A DNA stretch of 64,000 bases from DLAJ01 sp964655525 (GTDB lineage Bacteria > Bacillota > Clostridia > Lachnospirales > Lachnospiraceae), in the NCBI GenBank assembly GCA_964655525.1, contig CAZZNE010000020.1, positions 1 to 64,000 of the forward strand, in the 5' to 3' direction. This document shows, piece by piece, positions 43,775-51,975 of this stretch (position 1 is its first letter; every line of letters starts with the position of its first letter). The notes under the pieces are model-generated. The model was given only the letters and a program-made list of their open reading frames with translations. It had not been told where the DNA came from and did no database searches. The translations under genes and the position numbers were made by a program.

Positions 43775-44209
43775 TTATCGTTTCTCGTCCACAAGCAGAC
43801 CTGCCAGTTCCCATGCCTTTGCGATCATATCCAGCGTTTTCTCCGCCGGAAATTCCTTGATGGTCTCCTTGGTCTCCTTGTCAACGATCTTCAGGGTAAT
43901 ACGGTTCGTATCCTCATGAACGCCAAATTGAACCTGTGAATTGTCCGAATTCTTGTTCAGCTCCGCAATTGCTTTTTTGAGCTGTTCTTTCCCTTCCCTT
44001 GCGTCCGCTGACTGCCTGCTGCCACTATCTTGTCCGTTCGAGTCGGACTCCTGCGTCTTCACGACTGCTGCCGTCGTCTGGTCAACATTGACCGAAATAT
44101 CCTGAAGTGCACCCTCCGTGGTGCCTGCCTCTGAGCCGGATACCGGCTTAGGTGGTACATAAGTCTGTGCCTGATAGGATATTGCTCCGTTAATTGCCTC
44201 AATTGCCAT
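43775..44209 (-). CDS. flaG: FlaG-family flagellar protein
   Basis: A 144-residue FlaG protein, linked in other bacteria to filament length. The conserved C-terminal block is VQFGVHEDTNRITLKIVDKE then TKETIKEFPAEKTLDMIAKA. The first 70 residues are glutamine/serine-rich and probably disordered. A strong ribosome-binding site (GGAGGTGA) sits inside a hairpin that has an ATGGA loop, so translation may be controlled by CsrA. It begins the flaG-fliD-fliS group behind a likely sigma-D promoter. Confidence 0.9.
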   Translation of the reverse strand: MAIEAINGAISYQAQTYVPPKPVSGSEAGTTEGALQDISVNVDQTTAAVVKTQESDSNGQDSGSRQSADAREGKEQLKKAIAELNKNSDNSQVQFGVHEDTNRITLKIVDKETKETIKEFPAEKTLDMIAKAWELAGLLVDEKR

Positions 44210-44213
44210 GATT

Positions 44214-44231
44214 AATCACCTCCATGTGATT
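44214..44231 (-). promoter_or_regulatory. CsrA-type hairpin over the flaG ribosome-binding site
   Basis: AATCAC-ATGGAG-GTGATT: a six-pair stem whose loop contains A-T-G-G-A and whose right part is the ribosome-binding site, with six bases to the ATG. This is the textbook form of a CsrA target. Confidence 0.7.
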
Positions 44232-44288
44232 GCTGTATGATATAGTATCGTTACTGCCGAACCAAATTTTTTCGGCTCTCTGTATGCT

Positions 44289-44316
44289 ATATCGGTGTAA
44301 AACAAAAAAATGTTTA
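44289..44316 (-). promoter_or_regulatory. Likely sigma-D promoter of flaG-fliD-fliS
   Basis: ACCGATAT (44289-44296) with TAAA (44313-44316) 16 bases upstream, one base more than consensus. The TAAA lies in one arm of the csrA terminator. Confidence 0.6.
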
Positions 44317-44336
44317 TATCTCTATAAACATTTTTT
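44303..44336 (-). terminator. Terminator after csrA
   Basis: ATGTTTATA/TATAAACAT (44310-44318 with 44323-44331) flanked by A and T runs, about 60 bases after the csrA stop. Confidence 0.85.
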
Positions 44337-44396
44337 GTCTGTTCCACAGTCATTTTGCCTTTTGCCATAACAAAAGTTCTAAAAAACCGTTATCCA

Positions 44397-44612
44397 TTAC
44401 TGAAAAAGCTTGGAAAGCGCTTCCACATCAATGCTCATAGCGTTCTTGTTGGATTCCTGTATCTGCAGGTAAACCTCCTTGCGGTATACGGGAACCTCCT
44501 TCGGCGCACTGATGCCAAGCTTCACCTGCTCGCCTTTGATCTCAAGTATCGTGATCTCCACATTGTTATTGATGACAATCGCCTCATTTTTTTTACGGGA
44601 TAATGCCAGCAT
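44397..44612 (-). CDS. csrA: Carbon storage regulator CsrA
   Basis: A 71-residue RNA-binding dimer that blocks translation at A-N-GGA sites. It reads MLALSRKKNEAIVINNNVEI then TILEIKGEQVKLGISAPKEV with PVYRKEVYLQIQ; the RNA-binding R and the LGISAP loop are present. The ATG at 44612 gives the standard start and has GGGTGA upstream; a GTG two codons earlier is in frame. It starts three bases before the fliW stop ends, so the pair is coupled, as in other FliW-CsrA organisms, where FliW sequesters CsrA until flagellin is needed. Confidence 0.96.
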   Translation of the reverse strand: MLALSRKKNEAIVINNNVEITILEIKGEQVKLGISAPKEVPVYRKEVYLQIQESNKNAMSIDVEALSKLFQ

Positions 44613-44614
44613 AA

Positions 44615-45076
44615 TCACTCACCCGCTTTCTTTGAGGCTTGAAGAATATCGTAAATCGGGTATTTTACAACATACTCATCGCCCTCTGCAACAATCTGAC
44701 ATGCTTTCCTCTTCGCAGCGTTCACAACGATCGGCGCTTTTAAGTTCACCGTCATTTTCGTCAAGTCACGCGGCACGGTCAGCGTTACCAGTACCAACAG
44801 TTGGTCGTCATCTAAGCTGCCGACCGGTTTCAAGAGCTCATCCTCCACCTGAGGATTGTAATCCGGCATTACCAAAAGCGGATCGATGACCGGCATGGCA
44901 AAGCCTTCCTCCTGCAGGGACTGCAGCCATCGTACCGATGTCTGGGAACCCTTTTCTTCGTCGTGGATCAGCGCAAACTCCGTCAGATCAGGAAACCCGA
45001 TGATCCCGTTCACAAAACGGATGACCTTGCTCTCATCAATATCCACTTCCCCGAAAATTCTTGTTTTCATTTTCAT
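44615..45076 (-). CDS. fliW: Flagellar assembly factor FliW
   Basis: A 153-residue protein that binds flagellin or CsrA, linking flagellin secretion to its translation. The standard start is MKMKTRIFGEVDIDESKVIR followed by FVNGIIGFPDLTEFALI. The ATG at 45076 has GAGAGG nine bases upstream; 11 in-frame codons before it do not belong to the family. It is directly followed by csrA and preceded by flgL. Confidence 0.95.
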   Translation of the reverse strand: MKMKTRIFGEVDIDESKVIRFVNGIIGFPDLTEFALIHDEEKGSQTSVRWLQSLQEEGFAMPVIDPLLVMPDYNPQVEDELLKPVGSLDDDQLLVLVTLTVPRDLTKMTVNLKAPIVVNAAKRKACQIVAEGDEYVVKYPIYDILQASKKAGE

Positions 45077-45123
45077 AGCATCATGCCTCTCTTTCCTAAG
45101 GTTATTCATTAACCTTATTTTTG

Positions 45124-46698
45124 TTAGATATAGTTCATCAGGCTCGTCTCCAGAATCTTTGCCGTCGCGGAAAGCGCTGCGTCATAAGTAAGTCTTGCGC
45201 TGGCAAGCTCCGTCGTCGAATCCTCGATTTCCTTGTGATTGTTGTTGACGTAAAGCTCCTTAAAGGTTGCCTGCTGCCCCTCCAACCGGTTCTTGATCAA
45301 ATCTAAGCGCGCACCTCTCGTACCGATGTTCGTTCCCGCAAGATTGACAAGATCCTGATAGGTCTTCATGCTTGTCATGGTCGAGCCGAACAGCTTCTGC
45401 ACCTGATCCTTGACAAGACTCTGCGCCTTCTTTGCCGCAGCCAGCTGCAGATTTGCCGCATCTAATTCATCTCCTTCCGACAAGGAGGCTATCTTTTCCT
45501 CGAGACAGTTCACGATGTCGTCGAGCTTCGCCAGCTGATTGATCGCGACCTCAAGGTCTTCCACGTCACGCCCGACGTCATGAACATATACCTCATCAGC
45601 AACCGTGTTCACCTGAAGAGACTGGTTCGCCCCCAGATCATACTCGATCCTCTGTTTACTGCCCGATTCATACTCCAAGGTCACATCCTTGCCATCCGGT
45701 CCCAGCTTCGTCACAGTACAATCAAAATAATGCTCCGGCCTTAAATCCCCCGTCACCCATTCATTCTTTTCATAGACAATGGAATAGTTCGTCGTATTGG
45801 GAAGCGCCGACATCTTTTTGACGATCTCTTCACTTAGAACCACTTCTCCCGTATCCGCAAGAAGATAAGCCCCGTCATTTTCTCCCAGTGTTCCTTCCAC
45901 ACCCGGCGTATAAGCTCCGGCATCCGTCGAATTTCTGGATTTGAGTGGAATTGAAACATATCCATCTGCATCTGCTGCAGGATCAGCCGGATTGAGATAC
46001 CTTATTTCCGCAACAACCGCATCTGGATCAACCGGATCTGATACTTTCAGATCATCATAGGCAAGCCGGAAACGTTTATACTCTTCCGGCACGACCATCG
46101 TCTCGTCCACCGTAAATCCCACCGCTTCCGTATAACCGAAAATATCACCATCCGGATCGGTATTATTGGGATCCTTTGTGTTGATATGCGTCCGCGTCTG
46201 TAAATCCTTCAGCGTGAACTCCTCTTTGATCTGATACTCTACCGTTTGGCCTTCCGAAAACTGTAATTTCGACTCAGTCCGGTAACCCGTAAATACATTC
46301 CGTCCGCCATAATCCGTATCGCCGGTATCATAGAATTCCTTTGCACTCTGCTGTAACTCAAGAAGAACCGCCTGATAATTCGCAGTATTCTTATCATCGC
46401 TCGTGGAACTGTTACATAATCTATACATTGACTCGATCAGCTCCTCGCCCGCATAAACCGCGTCCTCTGTCGCCTTCATCCAGCTCTCGGCATCCGTCGC
46501 GTTCTTTTCATTATACTGCGTCACCTTCGTTAAGTTCGTCGAAAGGCGCAGGGAACGGATTGCAACCACCGGATCATCGGACGGTCTTGTCAGCTTATTG
46601 CCCGTCTGCATCTGAATGCTCAGCTGGCTCTGCAGCTCCTTATTCGTATTGATATTCCGCAGGGAATTATTCTGCATGATCTTATTTGTAATTCGCAT
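45124..46698 (-). CDS. flgL: Flagellar hook-filament junction protein FlgL
   Basis: HAP3, 524 residues, links hook and filament. The N-terminal D0 helix MRITNKIMQNNSLRNINTNK followed by LSIQMQTGNKLTRPSDDPVV is canonical, as is the C-terminal DSTTELASARLTYDAALSAT. The length exceeds the usual 300 by a central domain of about 250 residues with acidic turns (EYKRFRLAYDDLKVSDPVDP), probably displayed on the surface. It follows flgK copy 2 by 21 bases. Confidence 0.93.
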   Translation of the reverse strand: MRITNKIMQNNSLRNINTNKELQSQLSIQMQTGNKLTRPSDDPVVAIRSLRLSTNLTKVTQYNEKNATDAESWMKATEDAVYAGEELIESMYRLCNSSTSDDKNTANYQAVLLELQQSAKEFYDTGDTDYGGRNVFTGYRTESKLQFSEGQTVEYQIKEEFTLKDLQTRTHINTKDPNNTDPDGDIFGYTEAVGFTVDETMVVPEEYKRFRLAYDDLKVSDPVDPDAVVAEIRYLNPADPAADADGYVSIPLKSRNSTDAGAYTPGVEGTLGENDGAYLLADTGEVVLSEEIVKKMSALPNTTNYSIVYEKNEWVTGDLRPEHYFDCTVTKLGPDGKDVTLEYESGSKQRIEYDLGANQSLQVNTVADEVYVHDVGRDVEDLEVAINQLAKLDDIVNCLEEKIASLSEGDELDAANLQLAAAKKAQSLVKDQVQKLFGSTMTSMKTYQDLVNLAGTNIGTRGARLDLIKNRLEGQQATFKELYVNNNHKEIEDSTTELASARLTYDAALSATAKILETSLMNYI

Positions 46699-46719
46699 AG
46701 CAGCCTTCCTTTCTTATGC

Positions 46720-48621
46720 TTAAACACCGGTCTGTAGTATCAGTCTGTCATAAATTTCCGTAAAGCAGTTGATCATCTTAGATGCGAGCGTATAAGCGTT
46801 CTGGTATTTTACAAGATCGACGCCCTCCTCATCCTTATCCACACCTGACACGGAAAGTCTGAGATTATCGATCGTGTTTCCAAGCTCATCATACTTGGCG
46901 TGAAATGTTCTCGCAGCTCCCGTGTTCAAGGTGATGTCCGATAAAATGCACTGCAAAAATTCTTCTGAGGAACAGCCGCGGAAACTCATTCTGCTTTTGT
47001 TCGTATGCAGATCGATCATCTGCTCCACGACATCATATTTGTCCTGTCCTGCGGTAGCCACCGTATGGGTTCCAAGCAGCGCCGCATCCCGGTTGATCGC
47101 CGTGTCAATATCAACGCTTCCCGCCGTGATCCGGTAGTAGGCATTATCCGTGCTTTTGATCGCATAGCTTACCGGATTTCCATTTGCATCCACCTTATCC
47201 GGTTCGCCGACACAGTTATACTGAAAATCTCCTGTCAGACTGTTCGCCACAAACAGATTTTTCGCTTGGTCACCATAGCCGTCAACCGAACCTTCCTGCG
47301 CCACAATCTTGTTAAACGCCTGAGAATACTCCCGAAGCCACTCGCTCATCTGCTGCATATAATAAGGAATCCCCTGATATCGGTTTCCCACTCCGACCGC
47401 GGCTTCTTTTCCGATCTTGCCGCTGTCAAGCGCCGCATTAGTGTCGCTTATCTCAAACGTGTAATAATACTTATCCTTTTCTGCGTCATAGGAGAAAGTA
47501 AAATTATCGTAGCATACTTCCTTATCATAAAGACGAATCTTACCGAACTCCGCCAAATTGGATTTATTTAGGTCCTTCAGGTATTCCGCCGTCACCTCTA
47601 CCGTAGCGGTCTGATGCCTTTTTCCGTCAGCATCAGGCTCCGTTTGTCCGATCGAGGTGATCGTGCCATGGAAATACTCGTTATTATTGCCGTCACGCAC
47701 ATCGATAATACCTCTTAAGGTTCCCTTCAGGCTCGCATTGTGCAGGTCAAAATTGTTTCCATTATTCCATTTAATATCATAGATACCGTCAATATCCGAC
47801 TGATTCCGCCTTTCGGTATTGGATCGTCCCACGCATTCTAATGTATTATAATTCATACCGGATACAAGGGACTGTCCCCCCGCAATCTTCACGATAAATC
47901 TCGTCATGTGTGTATCCCGGTCGGGATTGTTCGGATCGTAAATGGTCTGCTCCTCCGTCTCCACATCGACCATCTCGGATAATCTGTCAATGATATACCC
48001 TCTTTGATCGCGAAGCTCATTGGCATTGCCGCCGCTTTGCTCAATCACGTTAATCCGCTTATTTAATGAAGCAATCTCTGACGCAAAGGAATTGATCTGA
48101 TCGATCGTCACCTTTAGCTCAGCATTCAAATCCTTCTGTGTCTTTTGCAGACTGGCGTACATTGAATTGAAATAATCCCCCAGACTCGTCGCGCTCTGCA
48201 AAAACGCCTGCTTATAGGTCGCATCTCCTCCGTTTTTGGACAACTCCTCCAACGCGTCATACATCGCCCCAAAAAGAGTATTAAATCCTACGACCTCATC
48301 ATCATCCTTGAAATAATCCTCCAGCATTTTCATATAGTCGTCTTTTACCGTATACTCACCGAGATTTGCATTGTTATTCCAATATCTGATGTCATAATAT
48401 TCATTACGGAGACGCTCGATCGACAACGTATCGACCCCCGCACCCGCGCAGCCGTATTTCGAAAAGACGCGCATCGCATCAGAAGCCTGTGTGACAACCT
48501 GCTGCTTGCTATATCCCTTTGTCTCCTCATTCGCGATGTTATTCGCCGTCGTATTCAGCGCGGCATTTGACGACAGTAAAGCCGAATATGCTATATTTAA
48601 TCCAAAAAATTGTGAAGGCAT
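46720..48621 (-). CDS. Flagellar hook-associated protein FlgK, second copy
   Basis: A 633-residue HAP1-type protein. It starts with FFGLNIAYSALLSSNAALNT and the motif TANNIANEETKGYSKQQVVT, has the conserved EQSGGNANELRDQRGYIIDR, and ends with VDLVKYQNAYTLASKMINCF and DRLILQTGV. The middle is longer and less regular than in the copy upstream. It lies 82 bases after flgK copy 1. One copy is usual; the pair may form an extra junction layer or a variant structure. GGGGAGGAA before the ATG gives a good ribosome-binding site. Confidence 0.93.
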   Translation of the reverse strand: MPSQFFGLNIAYSALLSSNAALNTTANNIANEETKGYSKQQVVTQASDAMRVFSKYGCAGAGVDTLSIERLRNEYYDIRYWNNNANLGEYTVKDDYMKMLEDYFKDDDEVVGFNTLFGAMYDALEELSKNGGDATYKQAFLQSATSLGDYFNSMYASLQKTQKDLNAELKVTIDQINSFASEIASLNKRINVIEQSGGNANELRDQRGYIIDRLSEMVDVETEEQTIYDPNNPDRDTHMTRFIVKIAGGQSLVSGMNYNTLECVGRSNTERRNQSDIDGIYDIKWNNGNNFDLHNASLKGTLRGIIDVRDGNNNEYFHGTITSIGQTEPDADGKRHQTATVEVTAEYLKDLNKSNLAEFGKIRLYDKEVCYDNFTFSYDAEKDKYYYTFEISDTNAALDSGKIGKEAAVGVGNRYQGIPYYMQQMSEWLREYSQAFNKIVAQEGSVDGYGDQAKNLFVANSLTGDFQYNCVGEPDKVDANGNPVSYAIKSTDNAYYRITAGSVDIDTAINRDAALLGTHTVATAGQDKYDVVEQMIDLHTNKSRMSFRGCSSEEFLQCILSDITLNTGAARTFHAKYDELGNTIDNLRLSVSGVDKDEEGVDLVKYQNAYTLASKMINCFTEIYDRLILQTGV

Positions 48622-48703
48622 CTCATTTCCTCCCCTGTCTTATAACCCGAATCCGCTGATCTCCATTCGTTCACACGGATTTGTTATTTATCACTCTGAC
48701 CGC

Positions 48704-50353
48704 TTATGCAAGTGCATTGATTAAGTGTTCCAGTAATTCATCCACCGCATTGATATACCTGCTGCTTGCATTGTAGGCGTTCTGGAATTTTATCATGTTG
48801 GTCAGCTCCTCGTCGGTTGATACGCCGATGATCTGCTCCCTCGCCGAAGTCACTGCGTTAAGCGTATCCTGCTGATCCTCCGTCAACTTTTTATATGCGT
48901 AGCCGGAATTGGCGATCTGATTCGTCAAGTTCATGTAATAATCAGAAAAATTCGCCAAGGTCTTCAGATTCGGATTCAATGCGTGCGTTTCTTCCTCAAA
49001 CAGCTGGTAAAGCTTTTGTCCCGTCTCATAATCCGTCGAGCCCTCCGGCTTAACAAATCCGAGCAGAGTCGGCTGTTTTGCCAAGTCGTCATTCAAGCGG
49101 ATACTTCCGGCCGTAAACAAGGTTTCAAAGTTATCCGGATCCTCTTTCATCTTCTCCCAAATGCCCGTCGCTTCATTATAGATATGTGTAGGCGTCACAT
49201 TCTTCACGAACAACTGAATCGGGCTGCCGTCACTGTTGCAAAGATAACCGCTCGCAGGATCGGATGCCTCCTCAAGAATCCCATTGATTCCCGTCGTGAT
49301 GTCATGAATCAGACGGTCAAATTCCGCCTGTACATTCATGATAAGCGAATTCTGGATCTTATCATACTTCGCTTCCGTCTCGAGCTCGGTATAATTCGCA
49401 CGATGGTCGCCGCGCGCATACAGCAGGGATTCCAGTTTTCCGATGTCCGTGTTGATCGCCGTGGAAATCGGTCTGTTCGTATCGACAACCTTGGCATGGG
49501 AAATATCAAGCGTCTCCCTGCCATACCGGTCAAGGGTCTTTTCCGCAAGATTTACCCAATATGGTGTGTAGAATCCATTATCCTCGGTGAACACCCCTAT
49601 CTCATAGAACTGTCCCCTTGAAACAAAGCTCTCTCCCTCAATCCTTACGTTATAATTGCCGAATACATCCACCGAACAGGTCATGTTCGTCAATTTGGCA
49701 AGCTCGTCGAGGTAATAATTGCGCTTATCGCGCAGATCGTTTGCATGCTCAACGCCTGCCGCCTCAATCCGCTGAATCTGCTCATTTAAGTCGTAGATGG
49801 CTTTGCCGTACTTATTGATTGTTTTGACGTTATCGTATATTTGCTGGTTTAAGTTGTCCTGATAGGAGCGCAGCTCCTTGTAGACAATATTCACCTCGTC
49901 AATAAACTGGCTTGAACGCTGAATCAAAAGTCCCTGATTCACAGCGCTGCTCGGATCCTTAGAAAGTTCCTCCACTGCTTCCCACAATCTGTCAACCGCA
50001 GCTTGGAACGGGTTCTCGCCCGGCTCGCCAAAAATATTCTCAATTTGATACAGGGTATCATAAGAAACTTCATAGAAAGCGCTCCGACCGGACTCCTTGC
50101 GATAGAGCTTATCAAGAAAGTCATCACGCACCTGTCTGGTCTGAGTGTAGTCAACGCCCAAGCCGATCTGCTGGCTGGACACCCCAGAAAAGTTATATTT
50201 GATCGTATTATATACATGGTCTCCAAGCTGCACCTGCTGCCTGGTATACCCTTTCGTATCCGCATTGGATACGTTATGCGCCACTGTATTTAATGCATTT
50301 TGACTTGTCTGCAAGCCTCCGCGGCCTACATACAACGCGCTCATTAATGACAT
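48704..50353 (-). CDS. flgK: Flagellar hook-associated protein FlgK, first copy
   Basis: A 549-residue HAP1, the first adaptor after the hook. The start has SALYVGRGGLQTSQNALNTV and AHNVSNADTKGYTRQQVQLG; the middle has IEAAGVEHANDLRDKRNYYL; the end TNMIKFQNAYNASSRYINAV with DELLEHLINALA. Normal length for flgK. It follows flgN by 24 bases. The two tandem FlgK share only the terminal D0/D1 parts, so the duplication is old. Confidence 0.94.
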   Translation of the reverse strand: MSLMSALYVGRGGLQTSQNALNTVAHNVSNADTKGYTRQQVQLGDHVYNTIKYNFSGVSSQQIGLGVDYTQTRQVRDDFLDKLYRKESGRSAFYEVSYDTLYQIENIFGEPGENPFQAAVDRLWEAVEELSKDPSSAVNQGLLIQRSSQFIDEVNIVYKELRSYQDNLNQQIYDNVKTINKYGKAIYDLNEQIQRIEAAGVEHANDLRDKRNYYLDELAKLTNMTCSVDVFGNYNVRIEGESFVSRGQFYEIGVFTEDNGFYTPYWVNLAEKTLDRYGRETLDISHAKVVDTNRPISTAINTDIGKLESLLYARGDHRANYTELETEAKYDKIQNSLIMNVQAEFDRLIHDITTGINGILEEASDPASGYLCNSDGSPIQLFVKNVTPTHIYNEATGIWEKMKEDPDNFETLFTAGSIRLNDDLAKQPTLLGFVKPEGSTDYETGQKLYQLFEEETHALNPNLKTLANFSDYYMNLTNQIANSGYAYKKLTEDQQDTLNAVTSAREQIIGVSTDEELTNMIKFQNAYNASSRYINAVDELLEHLINALA

Positions 50354-50377
50354 AGAAATTCCCGCCTTCGCTCTGAA

Positions 50378-50899
50378 CTACTGCTTGGCATCAAAGGATG
50401 CATTTACCCTGCCGCCATACGCCATGCCCGCGCTCTGCGCGTTACTGGTGTAATCCGCCGTTTCGGGTGCTGACCGCATGGATTGTAAAAGATTCAGATC
50501 AAAATTCACCATTTCCAAAGAATCTAAGATTAAATCCCTGTTGTGCTCGTTGATCCGTACCATCTCATGTACCGTCTTTTGCAGACGGTCATGAATATCC
50601 GCGAGCTTATTCTGCTCCGCCGGTCTTTTTTCAAGCAGCTCTATTATGTTGATTAACTTCAAGCTGGCAACATCCTTGTTCATGACGTTGGCGATATCCG
50701 CAGTCACCTCAACTCGTTTTTTATCGAGTCGGTTGATGCGTTCTACCACGTTTTGTTCCTCATCCGTGATCTTTTCCAGTTCCTCCAGGTTACCTGCCAC
50801 AATAACCGGAGTCTTTCTTCTGGATAATTCCAGCAACGTCTCGTATTCTGCATTCTCGCTGTCCAAGACAGCCATCAGATTTTCCATCAAGCTAGCCAC
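50378..50899 (-). CDS. flgN: FlgN-family export chaperone
   Basis: A 173-residue helical protein in the flgN place between flgM and flgK. Core: LMAVLDSENAEYETLLELSR followed by RKTPVIVAGNLEELEKITDE and EQNVVERINRLDKKRVEVTA. FlgN holds FlgK and FlgL until export. The last 40 residues are polar and glycine-rich, likely flexible. The start is a GTG with AGGAGG six bases upstream. A hairpin around the flgM stop precedes it. Confidence 0.88.
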   Translation of the reverse strand: MASLMENLMAVLDSENAEYETLLELSRRKTPVIVAGNLEELEKITDEEQNVVERINRLDKKRVEVTADIANVMNKDVASLKLINIIELLEKRPAEQNKLADIHDRLQKTVHEMVRINEHNRDLILDSLEMVNFDLNLLQSMRSAPETADYTSNAQSAGMAYGGRVNASFDAKQ

Positions 50900-50976
50900 T
50901 GAAATCCTCCTGATCGCACATAGGTGCTTAGCTATAAAGGCTTCTTATATCTGTTCTATATTCTATAAGAAGCATT

Positions 50977-51015
50977 CTCTGTAAGAGGGCCTTCGCAAAA
51001 AGCTCTCTTACAGAG
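50977..51015 (-). other. Long hairpin spanning the flgM stop codon
   Basis: CTCTGTAAGAG (51005-51015, read on the minus strand) pairs perfectly over 11 bases with CTCTTACAGAG (50977-50987). The TAA of flgM is inside the left arm. A second AT-rich stem GCTTCTTATA/TATAAGAAGC follows. No T run, so it is more likely a stability or translation element than a terminator. Confidence 0.6.
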
Positions 51016-51280
51016 CTCCGTACGCCTTTATCAATTTATCTGCAAAATCCCCGCTGTTCACCTCGTAAGTCCCATTCTGAATCCGTTCCTTCAGGGACGC
51101 TACCAAATCCTCACGAACATCAGGACTGTTTGCGACAGCCGTTTTCGCAGTCTGGTAATCTTTTCCCAAGCTGGAAATCTGCACCTGATCGGCAAAGCTC
51201 GTACCCGCCTTTTTCTTTACGCCGGGCTTCTTCTGTGCGTTGTATAACTGCTGTACCTGTGTTAATCCTCCGATACGCAT
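51008..51280 (-). CDS. flgM: Anti-sigma factor FlgM
   Basis: A 90-residue protein that binds sigma-D until the hook is complete, then leaves or is exported. N-terminal half flexible (MRIGGLTQVQQLYNAQKKPG), then the sigma-binding half: DQVQISSLGKDYQTAKTAVA and VREDLVASLKERIQNGTYEV. The ATG at 51280 has AAGGAGGAG nine bases upstream; an ATG nine codons earlier is not typical. It has a sigma-D promoter of its own, so sigma-D makes its inhibitor. Confidence 0.92.
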   Translation of the reverse strand: MRIGGLTQVQQLYNAQKKPGVKKKAGTSFADQVQISSLGKDYQTAKTAVANSPDVREDLVASLKERIQNGTYEVNSGDFADKLIKAYGAL

Positions 51281-51322
51281 AGCCGTTCTCCTCCTTCCAT
51301 GGATCATTCGCTCTCATAACAT

Positions 51323-51349
51323 TTATCGACGCTTTTTGAATTTACTTTA
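51323..51349 (-). promoter_or_regulatory. Sigma-D promoter of flgM
   Basis: TAAA (51346-51349), 15 bases, GTCGATAA (51323-51330), close to the consensus GCCGATAA form. About 40 bases before flgM. Confidence 0.85.
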
Positions 51350-51392
51350 GGGTTTTTTCTATTTTTGACAGAAAAAGGGCGCGCGAATCAAA

Positions 51393-51517
51393 AAAGAATC
51401 CGCAGGAAGCGGATTCTTTGAAAGGAACTCAGCCCTTTTATCCAACAGGATTTTTCGTGGTTTCAGAAGAATCGCGAAGCGATTTCTTCGAAAGATTTCC
51501 GCGCCGCGGAAATCTTT
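51393..51517 (-). repeat. Twin-hairpin intercistronic repeat, copy 6, plus one extra hairpin
   Basis: On the minus strand, starting at the TAA of the gene at 51519: stem one AAAGATTTCCGC/GCGGAAATCTTT (51506-51517 with 51491-51502, perfect) then stem two GAAGAAATCGC/GCGATTCTTC (with one bulge). Further on, AAAGAATCCGC/GCGGATTCTTT (51393-51403 with 51409-51419) stands just upstream of the flgM promoter. Confidence 0.75.
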
Positions 51518-51518
51518 T

Positions 51519-51809
51519 TTATTCAACCGGACGATAGCGCTGGAATACTTTGTCCGCGCCGCACACATGCTTTGTTCCGTCCTTATCATAGATCAGGTAA
51601 TCGCCCTCGCCGATAAAGATCCGTCCCCTGCGGTTTTTGATGTAAGGACACACAATGGCGCCGTCTTCCCGCTTGATCTTGACGAGTGTATCCGTGACGA
51701 TCCAGCCCTTTGTCACCACGTCCGCCCAAAGCTCGCAGCCGTCCTCCATTCCTTTTCCCTGCTCATATTGTCTTACATCCGCTTCCATTTCCATTCTGAT
51801 ACATTTCAT
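51519..51809 (-). CDS. Small conserved-looking protein before flgM, unrecognised
   Basis: A 96-residue acidic protein, mostly beta in character (DVVTKGWIVTDTLVKIKRED then GAIVCPYIKNRRGRIFIGEG). Such a pattern suggests a small barrel. No cysteine metal site beyond C pairs too far apart to call. It lies where Bacillus subtilis has yvyF, but does not look like it. The ATG at 51809 has GGGAGG eight bases upstream. A sigma-A promoter precedes it. Its stop opens a twin-hairpin repeat. Function unknown. Confidence 0.75.
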   Translation of the reverse strand: MKCIRMEMEADVRQYEQGKGMEDGCELWADVVTKGWIVTDTLVKIKREDGAIVCPYIKNRRGRIFIGEGDYLIYDKDGTKHVCGADKVFQRYRPVE

Positions 51810-51910
51810 ATGTGACACCTCCCTTAGTATGCACGAAATGCATATCAAACATCCGCAAAAACTGCAGCAGAGTCTTTCGCAGCTGTTTGTCTGTCTTTGT
51901 ATGTAATTTT

Positions 51911-51939
51911 ATTATACAATAGTTGGGAGAACAATCCAA
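51911..51939 (-). promoter_or_regulatory. Vegetative promoter before the flgM region
   Basis: TTGGAT (51934-51939), 17 bases, TATAAT (51911-51916) on the minus strand, leading into the 96-residue gene and perhaps the flgM operon. Confidence 0.8.
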
Positions 51940-51975
51940 GCGGAAGTTTCATTATGATTCCGTTTCACAAATTTT

